From Pseudomonas fluorescens (GTDB lineage: Bacteria; Pseudomonadota; Gammaproteobacteria; Pseudomonadales; Pseudomonadaceae), in contig NZ_LT907842.1 in NCBI RefSeq assembly GCF_900215245.1, positions 620,001-684,000 of the forward strand: 64,000 bases of DNA. Reading direction: 5' to 3'. The stretch's first letter is position 1, and each line of letters begins with the position of its first letter. Position numbers and translations under genes: made by a program. The notes beneath the pieces are model-generated. The model ran no database searches and was not told the DNA's origin. It worked only from the letters and a program-made list of their open reading frames with translations. This document shows, one piece after another, positions 7,907 through 17,399 of this stretch.

Positions 7907-9517
7907 TCAGGGTTTATCCTGATCCCGCGGCCAACTCAGGCTAAAGCACGCCCCGCCCAAATTGTTGCTCTTACTGATCAACGCCCGTCCGCCGTGCCAA
8001 TAGATAATCCGTCGCACAATCGACAAACCCAGGCCATGCCCGCCCGATGCACGGGTGCGGCTGTCGTCCAGACGCAGGAAAGGCGTAAAGATCCGCTCCC
8101 AGGCGCTTTCCGGCACACCGGGGCCGTCGTCTTCCACATCGATGCGACAACGCACCTGGCCCACCTGATAGCTGATCAACACCTGGCCCTGGGCATGGCG
8201 CATGGCATTGCTCACCAGGTTTTGCAGGGCCCGGTGCAAGTAGCGCGGCTCGGCGTCGACCCAGGCGTCATCCCAATGTGCCGAAGACAGGCAGATGCCC
8301 CGGGCGACGTTGACCTGCGGGCGCAGTGGCGATAATTCGCCGATCACCTGATCCAGTAACGCATTGAGGTCGACCCGCTGGAAATTCAGCGCCGGTGCGC
8401 CTTGCTCCAGGCGGGCATAGGTGAGCATTTCGTCGACCAGGCCATCCAAGTCCTGGATATCGCTGTCCATGCCTTCCAGATATTTGCGCCGCGCCTCGGG
8501 AGTGGCGGCGTCGCCGATCATCTCCAGACCAAAGCGCAGGCGTGCCACCGGGGTGCGCAGCTCGTGGGACACCGCACGCACCAACTCGCGCTGGATCGCC
8601 AGCAATTGCTGCAAGTGCTCGGCCATGCCATTAAAGGCCGCGGCCAAGCGCCCCACCGAGTCGGCACCCCGAGCCGGGACACGCACCTCAAGGTTGCCTT
8701 TGGCGATGCGGGTGGCCGCCGCTTCCAGGCCTTTAAGGCGTCGCTCAAGCTGACGCACCAATAAATAGACGATCAGGCCGATCAGGGTCAGGCTGATCAG
8801 CGCGATCAGGATCAGCCATTGCGGCGGGTAAGGGCTCATTTGATACAGCGGGCCGATTTCCAGTACCCACGGCGTACCGACCATGCCGGCAAACACGCGG
8901 ATTGAATCGCCGCCCTTGCCCAACGCCATCACCGTATCGCCTTCCGCGACCCGACGGCGCTGGTCGTCGTCCATGTCGGTCGCGTCCAGGGTCATGAGGT
9001 GCATGTCAAAACCAAAACCCTTGGCTTCCTTGATATCGGCCAGTTTCTGCGGCTGCTCGGCGACCGGGAAGCGCACCAGTTCGTCCGCCAGCAGGTAAAT
9101 CGTCGCGCGGGCCAGTTGTTCGCTGATCTGCTGGACTTCGCCGCTGAGTACCAGTTGCGACTGCTCACTGACCAGGCGCAGCACGCGCGCCGCGTGCGGC
9201 CCGGTCTGCTCCACCAGCACCTGGCCGCGTTGCAGGCGAGTGCGCTGGCCCAGGTCCAACTGCGCGTCGGCCAGCGGGCGCAATTCCAGGGGAATGCCCA
9301 ACAAGCGTTCCCACACCGCCAGGGCACGCTGGCGCTCGATCGGGCTCATGGGCTGCAGGTTGTCGCCCATCAACGCGAAAGTGCCGTGGGCCAGGCGCTC
9401 ACGGTACTGGCCGCTGCGCACTTCGTTGAGCAGGTGCAAGGCCAGCACGCCCAGTAACGCCACTAACACCAGGGCCGCGCACATGCCGCCGTAGATGCGC
9501 AGAAAGATCGAGTTCAC
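7907..9517 (-). CDS. Sensor histidine kinase (RstB-like)
   Basis: A 536-residue inner-membrane kinase: TM1 at about residues 7-29, a long periplasmic domain, TM2 at 234-254, HAMP (about 255-308), the phosphoacceptor His318 in AVSHELRTPVARL, and an ATPase domain with NLVSNAMRHA, DDGPGV and GHGLGLSIV. It starts with GTG, which overlaps the stop of the response regulator (GTGA), so translation is coupled. The pair precedes nrdA, matching PA1158-PA1157 next to nrdA in P. aeruginosa. The signal is not known. Confidence 0.88.
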   Translation of the reverse strand: MNSIFLRIYGGMCAALVLVALLGVLALHLLNEVRSGQYRERLAHGTFALMGDNLQPMSPIERQRALAVWERLLGIPLELRPLADAQLDLGQRTRLQRGQVLVEQTGPHAARVLRLVSEQSQLVLSGEVQQISEQLARATIYLLADELVRFPVAEQPQKLADIKEAKGFGFDMHLMTLDATDMDDDQRRRVAEGDTVMALGKGGDSIRVFAGMVGTPWVLEIGPLYQMSPYPPQWLILIALISLTLIGLIVYLLVRQLERRLKGLEAAATRIAKGNLEVRVPARGADSVGRLAAAFNGMAEHLQQLLAIQRELVRAVSHELRTPVARLRFGLEMIGDAATPEARRKYLEGMDSDIQDLDGLVDEMLTYARLEQGAPALNFQRVDLNALLDQVIGELSPLRPQVNVARGICLSSAHWDDAWVDAEPRYLHRALQNLVSNAMRHAQGQVLISYQVGQVRCRIDVEDDGPGVPESAWERIFTPFLRLDDSRTRASGGHGLGLSIVRRIIYWHGGRALISKSNNLGGACFSLSWPRDQDKP

Positions 9518-10239
9518 AGCGGCATATCGGCAGCGGCTTCGGGGACGAACAGGTAGCCTTTGCTGCGGATGGTCTTGATCAGCCGTGGGTGGATCGGGTC
9601 GTCGCCGATCTTCGGACGAATGCGTGAGATACGCACGTCAATGGAGCGGTCCTGGCCGTCGTAGCCAATACCGCGCAAGGCGATAAAGATTTCTTCGCGC
9701 GACAGAATGCGCCCGGCATTGGCGACCAGCAGCCACAACAGGTCGAATTCGGCGCTGGTCAACTCGATGCCGCCCTCATGCAGCCAGGCTTCGCGCAGGG
9801 CGTTGTCCACCACCAATGGGCCGAATTGCAGGCGGCGCTGGTTTTCCACGGCAGCAGGTTCCGCGGGCTCGCTGCGCCGCAGCAAGGCCTGGATACGTGC
9901 CAGCAACAAGCGCGGGCGCACGGGCTTACACACATAGTCGTCGGCGCCCATGTCCAGGCCAAGCACCTGGTCCATGTCGTCGGTGCGCGCAGTGAGCATC
10001 AGAATCACACCGTCATAGCGCTCGCGGACGTTGCGGCAGATGCTCAGGCCATCTTCCCCCGGCAGCATCAGGTCGAGGATCACCAGATCAGGCTGTTCGG
10101 CGATGATGCGCGCCGCGGCCTGGGCGCCATCGCTCTCCACCGACACCTGCAAGCCGTTGCTCTCCAGGTATTCACGGGTCAACTCGGCCAATCGCTCGTC
10201 GTCCTCGACAATCAATATTTGCCAGGCTTCTTGCTCCAC
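9514..10239 (-). CDS. OmpR-family response regulator (RstA-like)
   Basis: A 241-residue regulator with a receiver domain (VEDDERL at 11-17, phosphorylation site Asp56 in VILDLMLPGEDG, Lys in VCKPV) and a C-terminal winged helix (SAEFDLLWLL ... DVRISRIRPKIG ... IRSKGYLF). It is the first gene of a two-gene operon with the kinase that follows. The promoter must lie in the 796-bp gap shared with nrdA. Targets are unknown. Confidence 0.9.
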   Translation of the reverse strand: MEQEAWQILIVEDDERLAELTREYLESNGLQVSVESDGAQAAARIIAEQPDLVILDLMLPGEDGLSICRNVRERYDGVILMLTARTDDMDQVLGLDMGADDYVCKPVRPRLLLARIQALLRRSEPAEPAAVENQRRLQFGPLVVDNALREAWLHEGGIELTSAEFDLLWLLVANAGRILSREEIFIALRGIGYDGQDRSIDVRISRIRPKIGDDPIHPRLIKTIRSKGYLFVPEAAADMPL

Positions 10240-10569
10240 GGGTGATCCTCGTCGCGCTCTAGAGAGTGGTCATGACACGGCGATCAAATGGTGGGCTGGC
10301 TTGCCTGTTCGCCCAGTTTGATGTTCACCGGTCATAGCCTGTTTGTAATGTTGTGCGGGCATAACACTGACTGTCAGTAGGCCGATTGTAGCCACGGGCC
10401 AGCCCTCCAGCACAAGCCGGGAAATCCATTCGGTGATCGCGTTTTTTTGTGATAGGGTTCGCGCCCCCAAAATTCCAATCGGCTGTTTTTACCTTGGAAT
10501 ATTCAGTGACAAACGGCGCAATCCAGCCGCACTGCGGCCTACACGGGCGTTCCATGTTTCATACACATT

Positions 10570-10590
10570 TTACCCACAGCGTTATCCACA
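10570..10590 (+). promoter_or_regulatory. DnaA boxes upstream of nrdA
   Basis: TTATCCACA (10582-10590) is a perfect strong DnaA box. TTACCCACA (10570-10578) differs from it at one base and has the same orientation, 12 bp upstream. DnaA control of nrd genes is established in E. coli; here it is inferred from sites alone. Confidence 0.6.
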
Positions 10591-10616
10591 GGTAGTGCGT
10601 TGCTAAGACCCCCAAA

Positions 10617-10665
10617 ACGCATTATCTTGTACCTCGGCGCTAAAAAAACCCTACATGTAGGGTTT
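10617..10665 (+). promoter_or_regulatory. nrdA: NrdR box pair upstream of nrdA
   Basis: A perfect 20-bp palindrome (10646-10665, core CCCTACATGTAGGG) matches the NrdR box pattern acaCwATATwGtgt at most conserved positions. A weaker copy (ACGCATTATCTTGTAC, 10617-10632) is centred exactly 31 bp upstream, the spacing typical of paired NrdR boxes. NrdR represses class I ribonucleotide reductase genes when dATP is high. Confidence 0.65.
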
Positions 10666-11035
10666 CAAGCGAAAAACCAAACACAGATCAGACAAGAAAC
10701 TCAAGTGCTTTCTTGCTCCCGTTTGGTTGAACCAACGCATTTTTTGAAAGCCCAAACCGCGCACGCGGATGGCAGCCGTTTTCCCGCCACAAGGGCGAAA
10801 AACGGTACGGGTGTTGCAGTGCTTGGAGCGAGCAACTGTCACCCAACAGGAATACGGCGCAGGGTTCTTTAATGGCCCGAGCCGAAGACTTCGGCATGGA
10901 AGCGGCGCGATGAGCTCCCTTCCTCCTGTCCCGAAGTTGTTATGCCAGGCCAAGGCCTGTTGTAAGTGCTTCAGGACGGAACGGTGGGCACCGTGATGGT
11001 GCCCAAATAAATATAGAATGTGGAGACAACCCCCC

Positions 11036-13930
11036 ATGCAAACCGACACAACTCGCGAGAACCCGCAGGGCTCCGTGCCGCAGGCCGCTGATTCGAACCT
11101 GGATCTGTCCGCCACCGCACCTGGCCAATTGCGCGTGATCAAGCGTAACGGCACTGTCGTTCCTTACACCGATGACAAAATCACCGTCGCCATCACCAAA
11201 GCGTTTCTTGCAGTTGAAGGCGGCACCGCTGCTGCCTCGTCGCGCATCCACGACACCGTTGCCCGCCTGACCGAACAAGTCACCGCAACCTTCAAGCGTC
11301 GCATGCCCTCGGGCGGCACCATCCACATCGAAGAAATCCAGGACCAGGTTGAACTGGCCCTGATGCGTGCCGGCGAGCAGAAAGTGGCGCGCGACTACGT
11401 GATCTACCGTGACGCCCGTTCCAAGGAACGCGCCGTACGCACCCCGGCTGAAGAAGCGGCCGTGCAAGCTCACCCCTCGATCCGTATCACCCTGGCTGAC
11501 GGCACGTTTGCGCCGCTGGACCTGGGCCGCCTGAACACCATCATCACCGAGGCCTGCGAAGGCCTGGAAGAAGTCGACGGTGACCTGATCCAGCGCGAAA
11601 CCCTGAAAAACCTGTACGACGGCGTAGCCCTGACCGACGTCAACACAGCGCTGGTGATGACTGCCCGTACCCTGGTTGAACGTGAGCCGAACTACTCGTT
11701 CGTGACCGCGCGCCTGCTCATGGACACCCTGCGTGCCGAAGGCCTGGGCTTCCTCGGCGTCGCCGACAGCGCCACCCACCACGAAATGGCCGACCTGTAC
11801 GCCAAGGCCCTGCCTGCCTACATCGCCAAGGGTATCGAATTCGAATTGCTGAACCCGATCCTGGCCACCTTCGACCTGGAAAAACTCGGCAAGGCGATCA
11901 ACCACGAGCGCGACCAGCAGTTCACGTACCTGGGCCTGCAAACCCTGTACGACCGTTACTTCATCCACAAGGACGGTATCCGCTTCGAACTGCCGCAAGT
12001 GTTTTTCATGCGCGTGGCCATGGGCCTGGCGATTGAAGAGAAGCACAAAGAAGACCGTGCCATCGAGTTCTACAACCTGTTGTCGTCCTTCGACTACATG
12101 TCGTCGACGCCGACCCTGTTCAACGCCGGCACCCTGCGTCCACAGCTGTCCAGCTGCTACCTGACCACCGTGCCGGATGACCTGTCGGGCATCTACCACG
12201 CGATCCACGACAACGCCATGTTGTCCAAATTCGCTGGCGGCCTGGGCAACGACTGGACCCCGGTGCGTGCCTTGGGTTCGTACATCAAGGGCACCAACGG
12301 CAAGTCCCAGGGCGTAGTACCGTTCCTGAAAGTGGTGAACGACACCGCCGTAGCGGTCAACCAGGGCGGCAAGCGCAAAGGCGCTGTCTGTGCCTACCTG
12401 GAAACCTGGCACATGGACATTGAAGAGTTCATCGAGCTGCGCAAGAACACCGGTGATGATCGTCGTCGTACCCACGACATGAACACCGCCAACTGGATCC
12501 CGGACCTGTTCATGAAGCGCGTCTTCGATGACGGCCCGTGGACCCTGTTCTCGCCATCCGAAGTACCGGACCTGCACGACCTGACCGGCAAGGCCTTCGA
12601 AGAGCGTTACGAGTACTACGAAGCCCTGTCCCAGTACCCGGGCAAGATCAAGCTGTTCAAGACCATCCAGGCCAAAGACCTGTGGCGCAAAATGCTCTCC
12701 ATGCTGTTTGAAACCGGCCACCCATGGCTGACCTTCAAAGACCCGTGCAACCTGCGCAGCCCGCAGCAGCACGTGGGCGTGGTTCATAGCTCGAACCTGT
12801 GCACCGAGATCACCTTGAACACCAACAAGGACGAGATCGCCGTTTGCAACCTGGGCTCGATCAACCTGCCGAACCACATCACCAACGGCAAGCTGGACAC
12901 CGCCAAGCTGGAACGCACCGTGAACACTGCCGTTCGCATGCTCGATAACGTTATCGACATCAACTACTACTCGGTGCCACAAGCGAAGAACTCCAACTTC
13001 AAGCACCGTCCGGTCGGCCTGGGCATCATGGGCTTCCAGGACGCGCTGTACCTGCAGCACATTCCTTACGGTTCCATTGCAGCCGTCGAGTTTGCCGACA
13101 AGTCGATGGAAGCGGTCAGCTACTACGCGATCCAGGCTTCCTGCGACCTGGCCGATGAGCGTGGTGCCTACGAGACGTTCCAGGGCTCGCTGTGGTCCAA
13201 AGGCATCCTGCCGCTGGATTCGCAACAGATCCTGATCGAGCAACGTGGCCAGAAGTACATCGACGTTGACCTGAACGAATCCCTGGACTGGGCACCGGTA
13301 CGTGCCCGTGTGCAGAAAGGTATTCGTAACTCCAACATCATGGCCATCGCGCCGACCGCCACCATCGCCAACATCACTGGCGTGTCGCAGTCGATCGAAC
13401 CGACCTACCAGAACCTGTATGTGAAATCGAACCTGTCGGGCGAATTCACCGTGATCAACCCGTACCTGGTTCGCGACCTTAAAGCCCGCGGCCTGTGGGA
13501 CTCGGTCATGATCAACGACCTGAAGTACTACGACGGTTCCGTGCAGCAGATCGAACGCATCCCGCAAGAACTCAAAGAGCTCTACGCGACCGCTTTCGAA
13601 GTGGACACCAAGTGGATCGTTGACGCCGCCAGCCGCCGTCAGAAGTGGATCGACCAGGCTCAGTCGCTGAACCTGTACATCGCCGGCGCATCGGGCAAGA
13701 AGCTCGACGTGACCTACCGCATGGCGTGGTACCGTGGCCTGAAAACCACTTACTACCTCCGTGCCCTGGCCGCGACCAGCACCGAGAAGTCGACCATCAA
13801 CACCGGCAAGCTGAACGCTGTTTCCAGCGGCAACCACGGTGATGATTCGGTTCTGGCTGCTCCAGCCGGTCCTGCGCCAGTACCAAAGGCTTGCGCGATT
13901 GACGAGCCGGATTGCGAAGCTTGCCAATAA
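11036..13930 (+). CDS. nrdA: Ribonucleoside-diphosphate reductase class Ia, alpha subunit
   Basis: A 964-residue catalytic subunit that reduces ribonucleotides to deoxyribonucleotides. Two tandem ATP-cone domains occupy about residues 31-225 (LRVIKRNGTVVPY begins the first, SIRITLADGTFAPL the second), as in the P. aeruginosa enzyme and unlike E. coli, which has one. Active-site blocks include LSSCYL, NLCTEI (radical cysteine) and VCNLGSINL; the C-terminal EPDCEACQ carries the CxxC relay pair. The ATG at 11036 (MQTDTTRENPQG) has GGAGA upstream. nrdB is not adjacent: a terminator follows. DnaA and NrdR sites precede it. Confidence 0.96.
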   Translation: MQTDTTRENPQGSVPQAADSNLDLSATAPGQLRVIKRNGTVVPYTDDKITVAITKAFLAVEGGTAAASSRIHDTVARLTEQVTATFKRRMPSGGTIHIEEIQDQVELALMRAGEQKVARDYVIYRDARSKERAVRTPAEEAAVQAHPSIRITLADGTFAPLDLGRLNTIITEACEGLEEVDGDLIQRETLKNLYDGVALTDVNTALVMTARTLVEREPNYSFVTARLLMDTLRAEGLGFLGVADSATHHEMADLYAKALPAYIAKGIEFELLNPILATFDLEKLGKAINHERDQQFTYLGLQTLYDRYFIHKDGIRFELPQVFFMRVAMGLAIEEKHKEDRAIEFYNLLSSFDYMSSTPTLFNAGTLRPQLSSCYLTTVPDDLSGIYHAIHDNAMLSKFAGGLGNDWTPVRALGSYIKGTNGKSQGVVPFLKVVNDTAVAVNQGGKRKGAVCAYLETWHMDIEEFIELRKNTGDDRRRTHDMNTANWIPDLFMKRVFDDGPWTLFSPSEVPDLHDLTGKAFEERYEYYEALSQYPGKIKLFKTIQAKDLWRKMLSMLFETGHPWLTFKDPCNLRSPQQHVGVVHSSNLCTEITLNTNKDEIAVCNLGSINLPNHITNGKLDTAKLERTVNTAVRMLDNVIDINYYSVPQAKNSNFKHRPVGLGIMGFQDALYLQHIPYGSIAAVEFADKSMEAVSYYAIQASCDLADERGAYETFQGSLWSKGILPLDSQQILIEQRGQKYIDVDLNESLDWAPVRARVQKGIRNSNIMAIAPTATIANITGVSQSIEPTYQNLYVKSNLSGEFTVINPYLVRDLKARGLWDSVMINDLKYYDGSVQQIERIPQELKELYATAFEVDTKWIVDAASRRQKWIDQAQSLNLYIAGASGKKLDVTYRMAWYRGLKTTYYLRALAATSTEKSTINTGKLNAVSSGNHGDDSVLAAPAGPAPVPKACAIDEPDCEACQ

Positions 13931-13940
13931 GCTGAGTGCG

Positions 13941-14006
13941 TCCTGGGCTTGAACGCCCAGGATTTATAAACCGACAAACCCTGCAAAGGGCTTGTCGGTT
14001 TTTTTA
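13941..14006 (+). terminator. Terminator after nrdA
   Basis: A first hairpin (TCCTGGGC / GCCCAGGA, 13941-13962) is followed by ACCGACAA ... TTGTCGGT and seven T residues (13970-14006). It ends the nrdA transcript, which therefore does not extend to nrdB. Confidence 0.85.
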
Positions 14007-14035
14007 TGGCTGGCGTTTATGCGCGTCCATGTCAG

Positions 14036-15142
14036 TTATACGAACGTATATGCACCATCGTCCGGTTTAGGACTACCTCCTCGCCCTCCGTTCAGTTCGA
14101 CTTGACCGCCAATCACTGCCATCGCATGCCCACTAAAAGCAACGACGCCCAACTTGCCACTCGCCAGTTCATCGCTCGAAGATCTTCGGTATAGACCTCG
14201 CAAACCAAGACGGTCCAACCCTTCCTGAAGAACCTCACCATCATTCAGGCTCTTTAACGCAGCAGCATAACTTTGCCCGGCATAATCGTCGTTATCTTCC
14301 TTCTGTGCCCGCTTTGCGCTAACGGCATACATAAAGTTGGCATTGGTCATTACCTCCGGATTATCACCTTGGAAACGAGCCTGCTCCGCCGCTTGCTTCA
14401 ACTCGCTTTGGGATATATGGACCTGGTACCCATCTCGCATTTGAACGTCGAAGCCGTCACCCGCCTGCTTTACATCTTTAAACACGTCGGTAGGCTTCTG
14501 GCCAAACTGCATCATCGAAGCTTTAATCGCTGCAATCGTGGTGCAGTTTCCAGTGCCTGGGCTCTGGCTAAAACTACTCCAGATATTGCCACTCTCCGTT
14601 CCCACGCCAGGCTTTTTCCCGGGATTGCTCTTGTCTGGTTTGTAATGATGAAATTGAGCACCCTGGGTAAACGGCAGATTGCTCATGCTTTCCCTGGGGC
14701 CAATATTCGCCGAATTTGATCCGCCACCGCCGCCTCCCCCACCACCGCCGCCTTTGCCTGGTGATGGCTGCGGCGAAGGAGACGGTGACGGTGACGGCTC
14801 ATCCGGGAAAAAATCCGGAAACAGCTTCTTCAACAACGCGAGCAAATCGCTGGAGGCGTCCTTCTTCAACGCCTCAAGGATCTCCTTGAACTTCTCCTCA
14901 CCCAACTCCTTGCGCTTTTCATTGAGCTTGTCGCGCAGGTCCTGGGCAGTTTGGTTTTTATTGCCCTTTTCGGCCTCATCCAGCTGTTTGAGCATCTGGG
15001 CGACGGCTTTTTTATCGACCTCTACGTCATCCTTTTTTTCCTCTGCACGGCTTACGCCCCACAGATTTTGCCCCGCACCGCCCACGTCATAACGCACACC
15101 TCCAGCCCCATGGCCAGACACCGACAGATCCCACATATCCAA
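14036..15142 (-). CDS. Hypothetical protein, possible papain-like cysteine protease or effector
   Basis: A 368-residue protein with no signal peptide or membrane segment. Residues 33-110 are highly charged and helical (Lys/Glu-rich), then a PSPSPSPSPQPSPG stretch (117-129) and 11 glycines (131-141) form a flexible linker to a globular C-terminal part. That part has Cys200 in GTGNCTTIAAIKAS and His339 in FSGHAMAVIGG, a Cys...His spacing and context like papain/calpain-fold enzymes, with Asp361/362 as a possible third residue. It sits alone between nrdA and flgE, read leftwards and convergent with nrdA. I infer a possible secreted or injected effector; no secretion genes are nearby. Confidence 0.6.
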   Translation of the reverse strand: MDMWDLSVSGHGAGGVRYDVGGAGQNLWGVSRAEEKKDDVEVDKKAVAQMLKQLDEAEKGNKNQTAQDLRDKLNEKRKELGEEKFKEILEALKKDASSDLLALLKKLFPDFFPDEPSPSPSPSPQPSPGKGGGGGGGGGGGSNSANIGPRESMSNLPFTQGAQFHHYKPDKSNPGKKPGVGTESGNIWSSFSQSPGTGNCTTIAAIKASMMQFGQKPTDVFKDVKQAGDGFDVQMRDGYQVHISQSELKQAAEQARFQGDNPEVMTNANFMYAVSAKRAQKEDNDDYAGQSYAAALKSLNDGEVLQEGLDRLGLRGLYRRSSSDELASGKLGVVAFSGHAMAVIGGQVELNGGRGGSPKPDDGAYTFV

Positions 15143-15270
15143 CCCCCGTAAGAACCCATACCTTTAATCCCGATAAGTGGAAAAAGCGGCGTGGTCGGTT
15201 CCAACAAAAGCCTGTCAGTTGGCAATCTCGCGCAAAGTCGGAATTGTTTCCGGTCAAATAACACGCAAAA

Positions 15271-15294
15271 AAAAGCCCCTCGCAGGAGGGGCTC
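15271..15294 (-). terminator. Terminator after flgE
   Basis: On the minus strand an AGCCCCT/AGGGGCT stem is followed by eight T residues. It ends the flgBCDE transcript, so flgF and later rod genes are not transcribed from here. Confidence 0.85.
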
Positions 15295-15309
15295 TTGTTC
15301 GCAGCCGCA

Positions 15310-16620
15310 TCAGGTCATCTGAATGATGGTCTGCATGATGGTGCTCTGGGTGGAGATCGTCTTGGCGTTCGCCTGGTAGTTGCTCTGGGCCTTGATCAGG
15401 TCCACCAGCTCGTTGGTCAGGTTGACGTTGGAGTTCTCCAGGGATTTGGACACGATCGAACCCAGCGTACCGGATTGCGGGGTGTCGTAACCCGGCTGGC
15501 CCGATGCGAAGGTTTCTTTCCAGGCCGTGCCGCCCGCCGGCTGCAGGCCCTGCTCGTTGTTAAAGCTGGCCAGGGAAAGCTGGCCGATGGCCTTGCTCTG
15601 CTGGTTGCTGAAGGTGGCGAACATCACGCCGTTACCGTCAATGCTCAGGCCGGTGATCTGGCCGGTGGCGTAGCCATCGGTGACCGGCGGGTTGCGGTAA
15701 GTGGCCGAGTTGTACTGGGTAATATTGGCCATGTTAATGGCAATCCCGCCAGGGTTGGCGTTCGCACCGTTTTTGGTCCACACACCGTTGGTCACGGTGC
15801 CCGGCACCCAACCGGTCAGCTGCAAGGTAGTGCTGGAGGTTGTACCGGTGATAATCCCGGTGAGTTTGCCGGAACCGTCGAAGCTCAATGTCGAGGCGAC
15901 CGGAGGCGTCGAACCCGTGCCGGTAGGTGCCGAACCGTCAGGGTTACGGCCATCGATCAGGGTGTAGGACTTCCAGGTGTTGGAATCCGTTTTCACCACG
16001 TATTGCACCATTGGGTGGGCGTTACCCTGGGTGTCATACAACGTGGTGTTGTATTGGGTGCTGAAGGTGGTGGAATCGGTCGGATCGAACGGCTTGAGCG
16101 TTTGGTCGATCACCGGCGACGAGGAGTTCAGGTTACTGGTGGAATCCACCTTGCTGGAAGCCTTCGGCGGCAGGTTCGACAGGTTCAATTGCAGGTCGGT
16201 CAGTGCACCTTTGACGATGTTGCCATCGGCGTCCGCCGCGTAGCCTTGCAGGCGCGAGGTGCCGGTATTGTTGGTGATATAGCCGTCTTTATCCGAGTGG
16301 AACGAACCGTTGCGCGTGTATTCCAGCGAGCCGTCGCTGCCTTTCTGCACAAAGAACCCGCCACCCTGGATCGCCATGTCCAGCAGACCGCCGGTGTTGT
16401 TGACGTCGCCCTGGGTGAATTGCTGTGACACTGCCGCCAGGTTCACACCGCTGCCGACACTGTTCTGGCCGGTGCCGAGCTTGGACGCCGCGTAAATGTC
16501 CGAAAACTCCGCGCGGGACGATTTGAAACCGGTGGTCGCAACGTTGGCAATGTTGTTGCCAGTGACGTCCAGTTGTTTGTTGGCCGCATAGAGACCGCTA
16601 AGGCCGATATTAAAAGACAT
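15310..16620 (-). CDS. flgE: Flagellar hook protein FlgE
   Basis: A 436-residue hook subunit, exported through the flagellar type III channel. The N-terminal rod-family signature is clear (SGLYAANKQLDVTGNNIANV, TTGFKSSRAEF), followed by FlgE D1/D2 domains, and the C-terminal heptad helix ends in NELVDLIKAQSNYQANAKTI. It is the last gene of flgBCDE here, 31 bp after flgD. Unlike the usual order, flgF does not follow. Confidence 0.95.
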   Translation of the reverse strand: MSFNIGLSGLYAANKQLDVTGNNIANVATTGFKSSRAEFSDIYAASKLGTGQNSVGSGVNLAAVSQQFTQGDVNNTGGLLDMAIQGGGFFVQKGSDGSLEYTRNGSFHSDKDGYITNNTGTSRLQGYAADADGNIVKGALTDLQLNLSNLPPKASSKVDSTSNLNSSSPVIDQTLKPFDPTDSTTFSTQYNTTLYDTQGNAHPMVQYVVKTDSNTWKSYTLIDGRNPDGSAPTGTGSTPPVASTLSFDGSGKLTGIITGTTSSTTLQLTGWVPGTVTNGVWTKNGANANPGGIAINMANITQYNSATYRNPPVTDGYATGQITGLSIDGNGVMFATFSNQQSKAIGQLSLASFNNEQGLQPAGGTAWKETFASGQPGYDTPQSGTLGSIVSKSLENSNVNLTNELVDLIKAQSNYQANAKTISTQSTIMQTIIQMT

Positions 16621-16651
16621 GTTTCTCTCCCTCTGCCGTATTGAGCCGGCT

Positions 16652-17383
16652 CTATGTACCGATAGTCTGAATTTGCGACAGCTTGACGCTGCCCATGCCG
16701 CCAGCCAGGTTCAGCAGCATTTCGCCGCCGGTCTTGCTCAACGTCACGCTGGTCACCGTTGCCGGCAGCGACGTCAGCAGAGCAACCGAGTCGCCCTTGT
16801 CATTCTTGGTGCTGGCCGCGAAGGTGTAAGTCCCGGCTGGCGCGACCTCACCTTTGTCGTTCTTGCCGTCCCAGATAAAACTGGAATCGCCGGCGCTCTG
16901 GGTGCCCATATCGATGGTGCGCACCACATTACCGTCCTTGTCGGTGACCTTGACGGAGACATTGCCCGTCGCCGACGTTACCGCCACCGAACCGGTCATG
17001 CTCTTGCTGGTATCAACCATCGCCTTATCGGTCTGGGTGATGATCGAACGCCCAACCAGCGACGACGCCTGCAGCGCCTGCGAGGAGCTGAAGTTGCTGG
17101 AGATCGAATTCACCGAGTCGTTCAGCGTGTTGATGCCTTCCAGGCTACTGAACTGCGCCAACTGCGCCACGAACGCGCCGTTGTCCTGAGGCGACAGTGG
17201 GTTCTGGTTTTTCAGTTGGGTCACCAGCAGCTGCAGGAACGCATCTTTGCCCAGCGCCTGGTTACCCGTGGCCGCCTTGGCAGCCGAGTTGAGGCCGCTG
17301 TTGTCCGTCGCGGTCTTGACCTTGGTGTTGAACAGGTCCTGAACCGCCGTGTTGGGTGTAGAAGTGGTATCAACGATGGCCAT
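16652..17383 (-). CDS. flgD: Flagellar hook-capping protein FlgD
   Basis: A 243-residue scaffold needed for hook assembly. The conserved N-terminal region reads KDAFLQLLVTQLKNQNPLSPQD, and the C-terminal half is the FlgD Ig-like/tudor part (GTYTFAASTKNDKGDSV). Length is typical. It lies between flgC (16-bp gap) and flgE in one operon. Confidence 0.95.
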   Translation of the reverse strand: MAIVDTTSTPNTAVQDLFNTKVKTATDNSGLNSAAKAATGNQALGKDAFLQLLVTQLKNQNPLSPQDNGAFVAQLAQFSSLEGINTLNDSVNSISSNFSSSQALQASSLVGRSIITQTDKAMVDTSKSMTGSVAVTSATGNVSVKVTDKDGNVVRTIDMGTQSAGDSSFIWDGKNDKGEVAPAGTYTFAASTKNDKGDSVALLTSLPATVTSVTLSKTGGEMLLNLAGGMGSVKLSQIQTIGT

Positions 17384-17399
17384 TATTTGGCGCCCCTTA

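Larger units (their letters stand above)
10240..11035. other. 796-bp divergent leader of the response regulator and nrdA
   Basis: No convincing gene. The region holds two DnaA-box-like sites, a likely NrdR box pair and a GGGCACC/GGTGCCC stem (10986-11004) just before the nrdA ribosome binding site. About 370 bases lie between the NrdR boxes and the nrdA start, so nrdA may have a long 5' leader. Confidence 0.6.

Noticed and set aside
10940..13927. A 995-codon open frame opposite nrdA
   Set aside because: It mirrors the strong codon bias of nrdA; the product is low-complexity (Val/Gly/Gln/His-rich) with no domain, while nrdA has all catalytic motifs.
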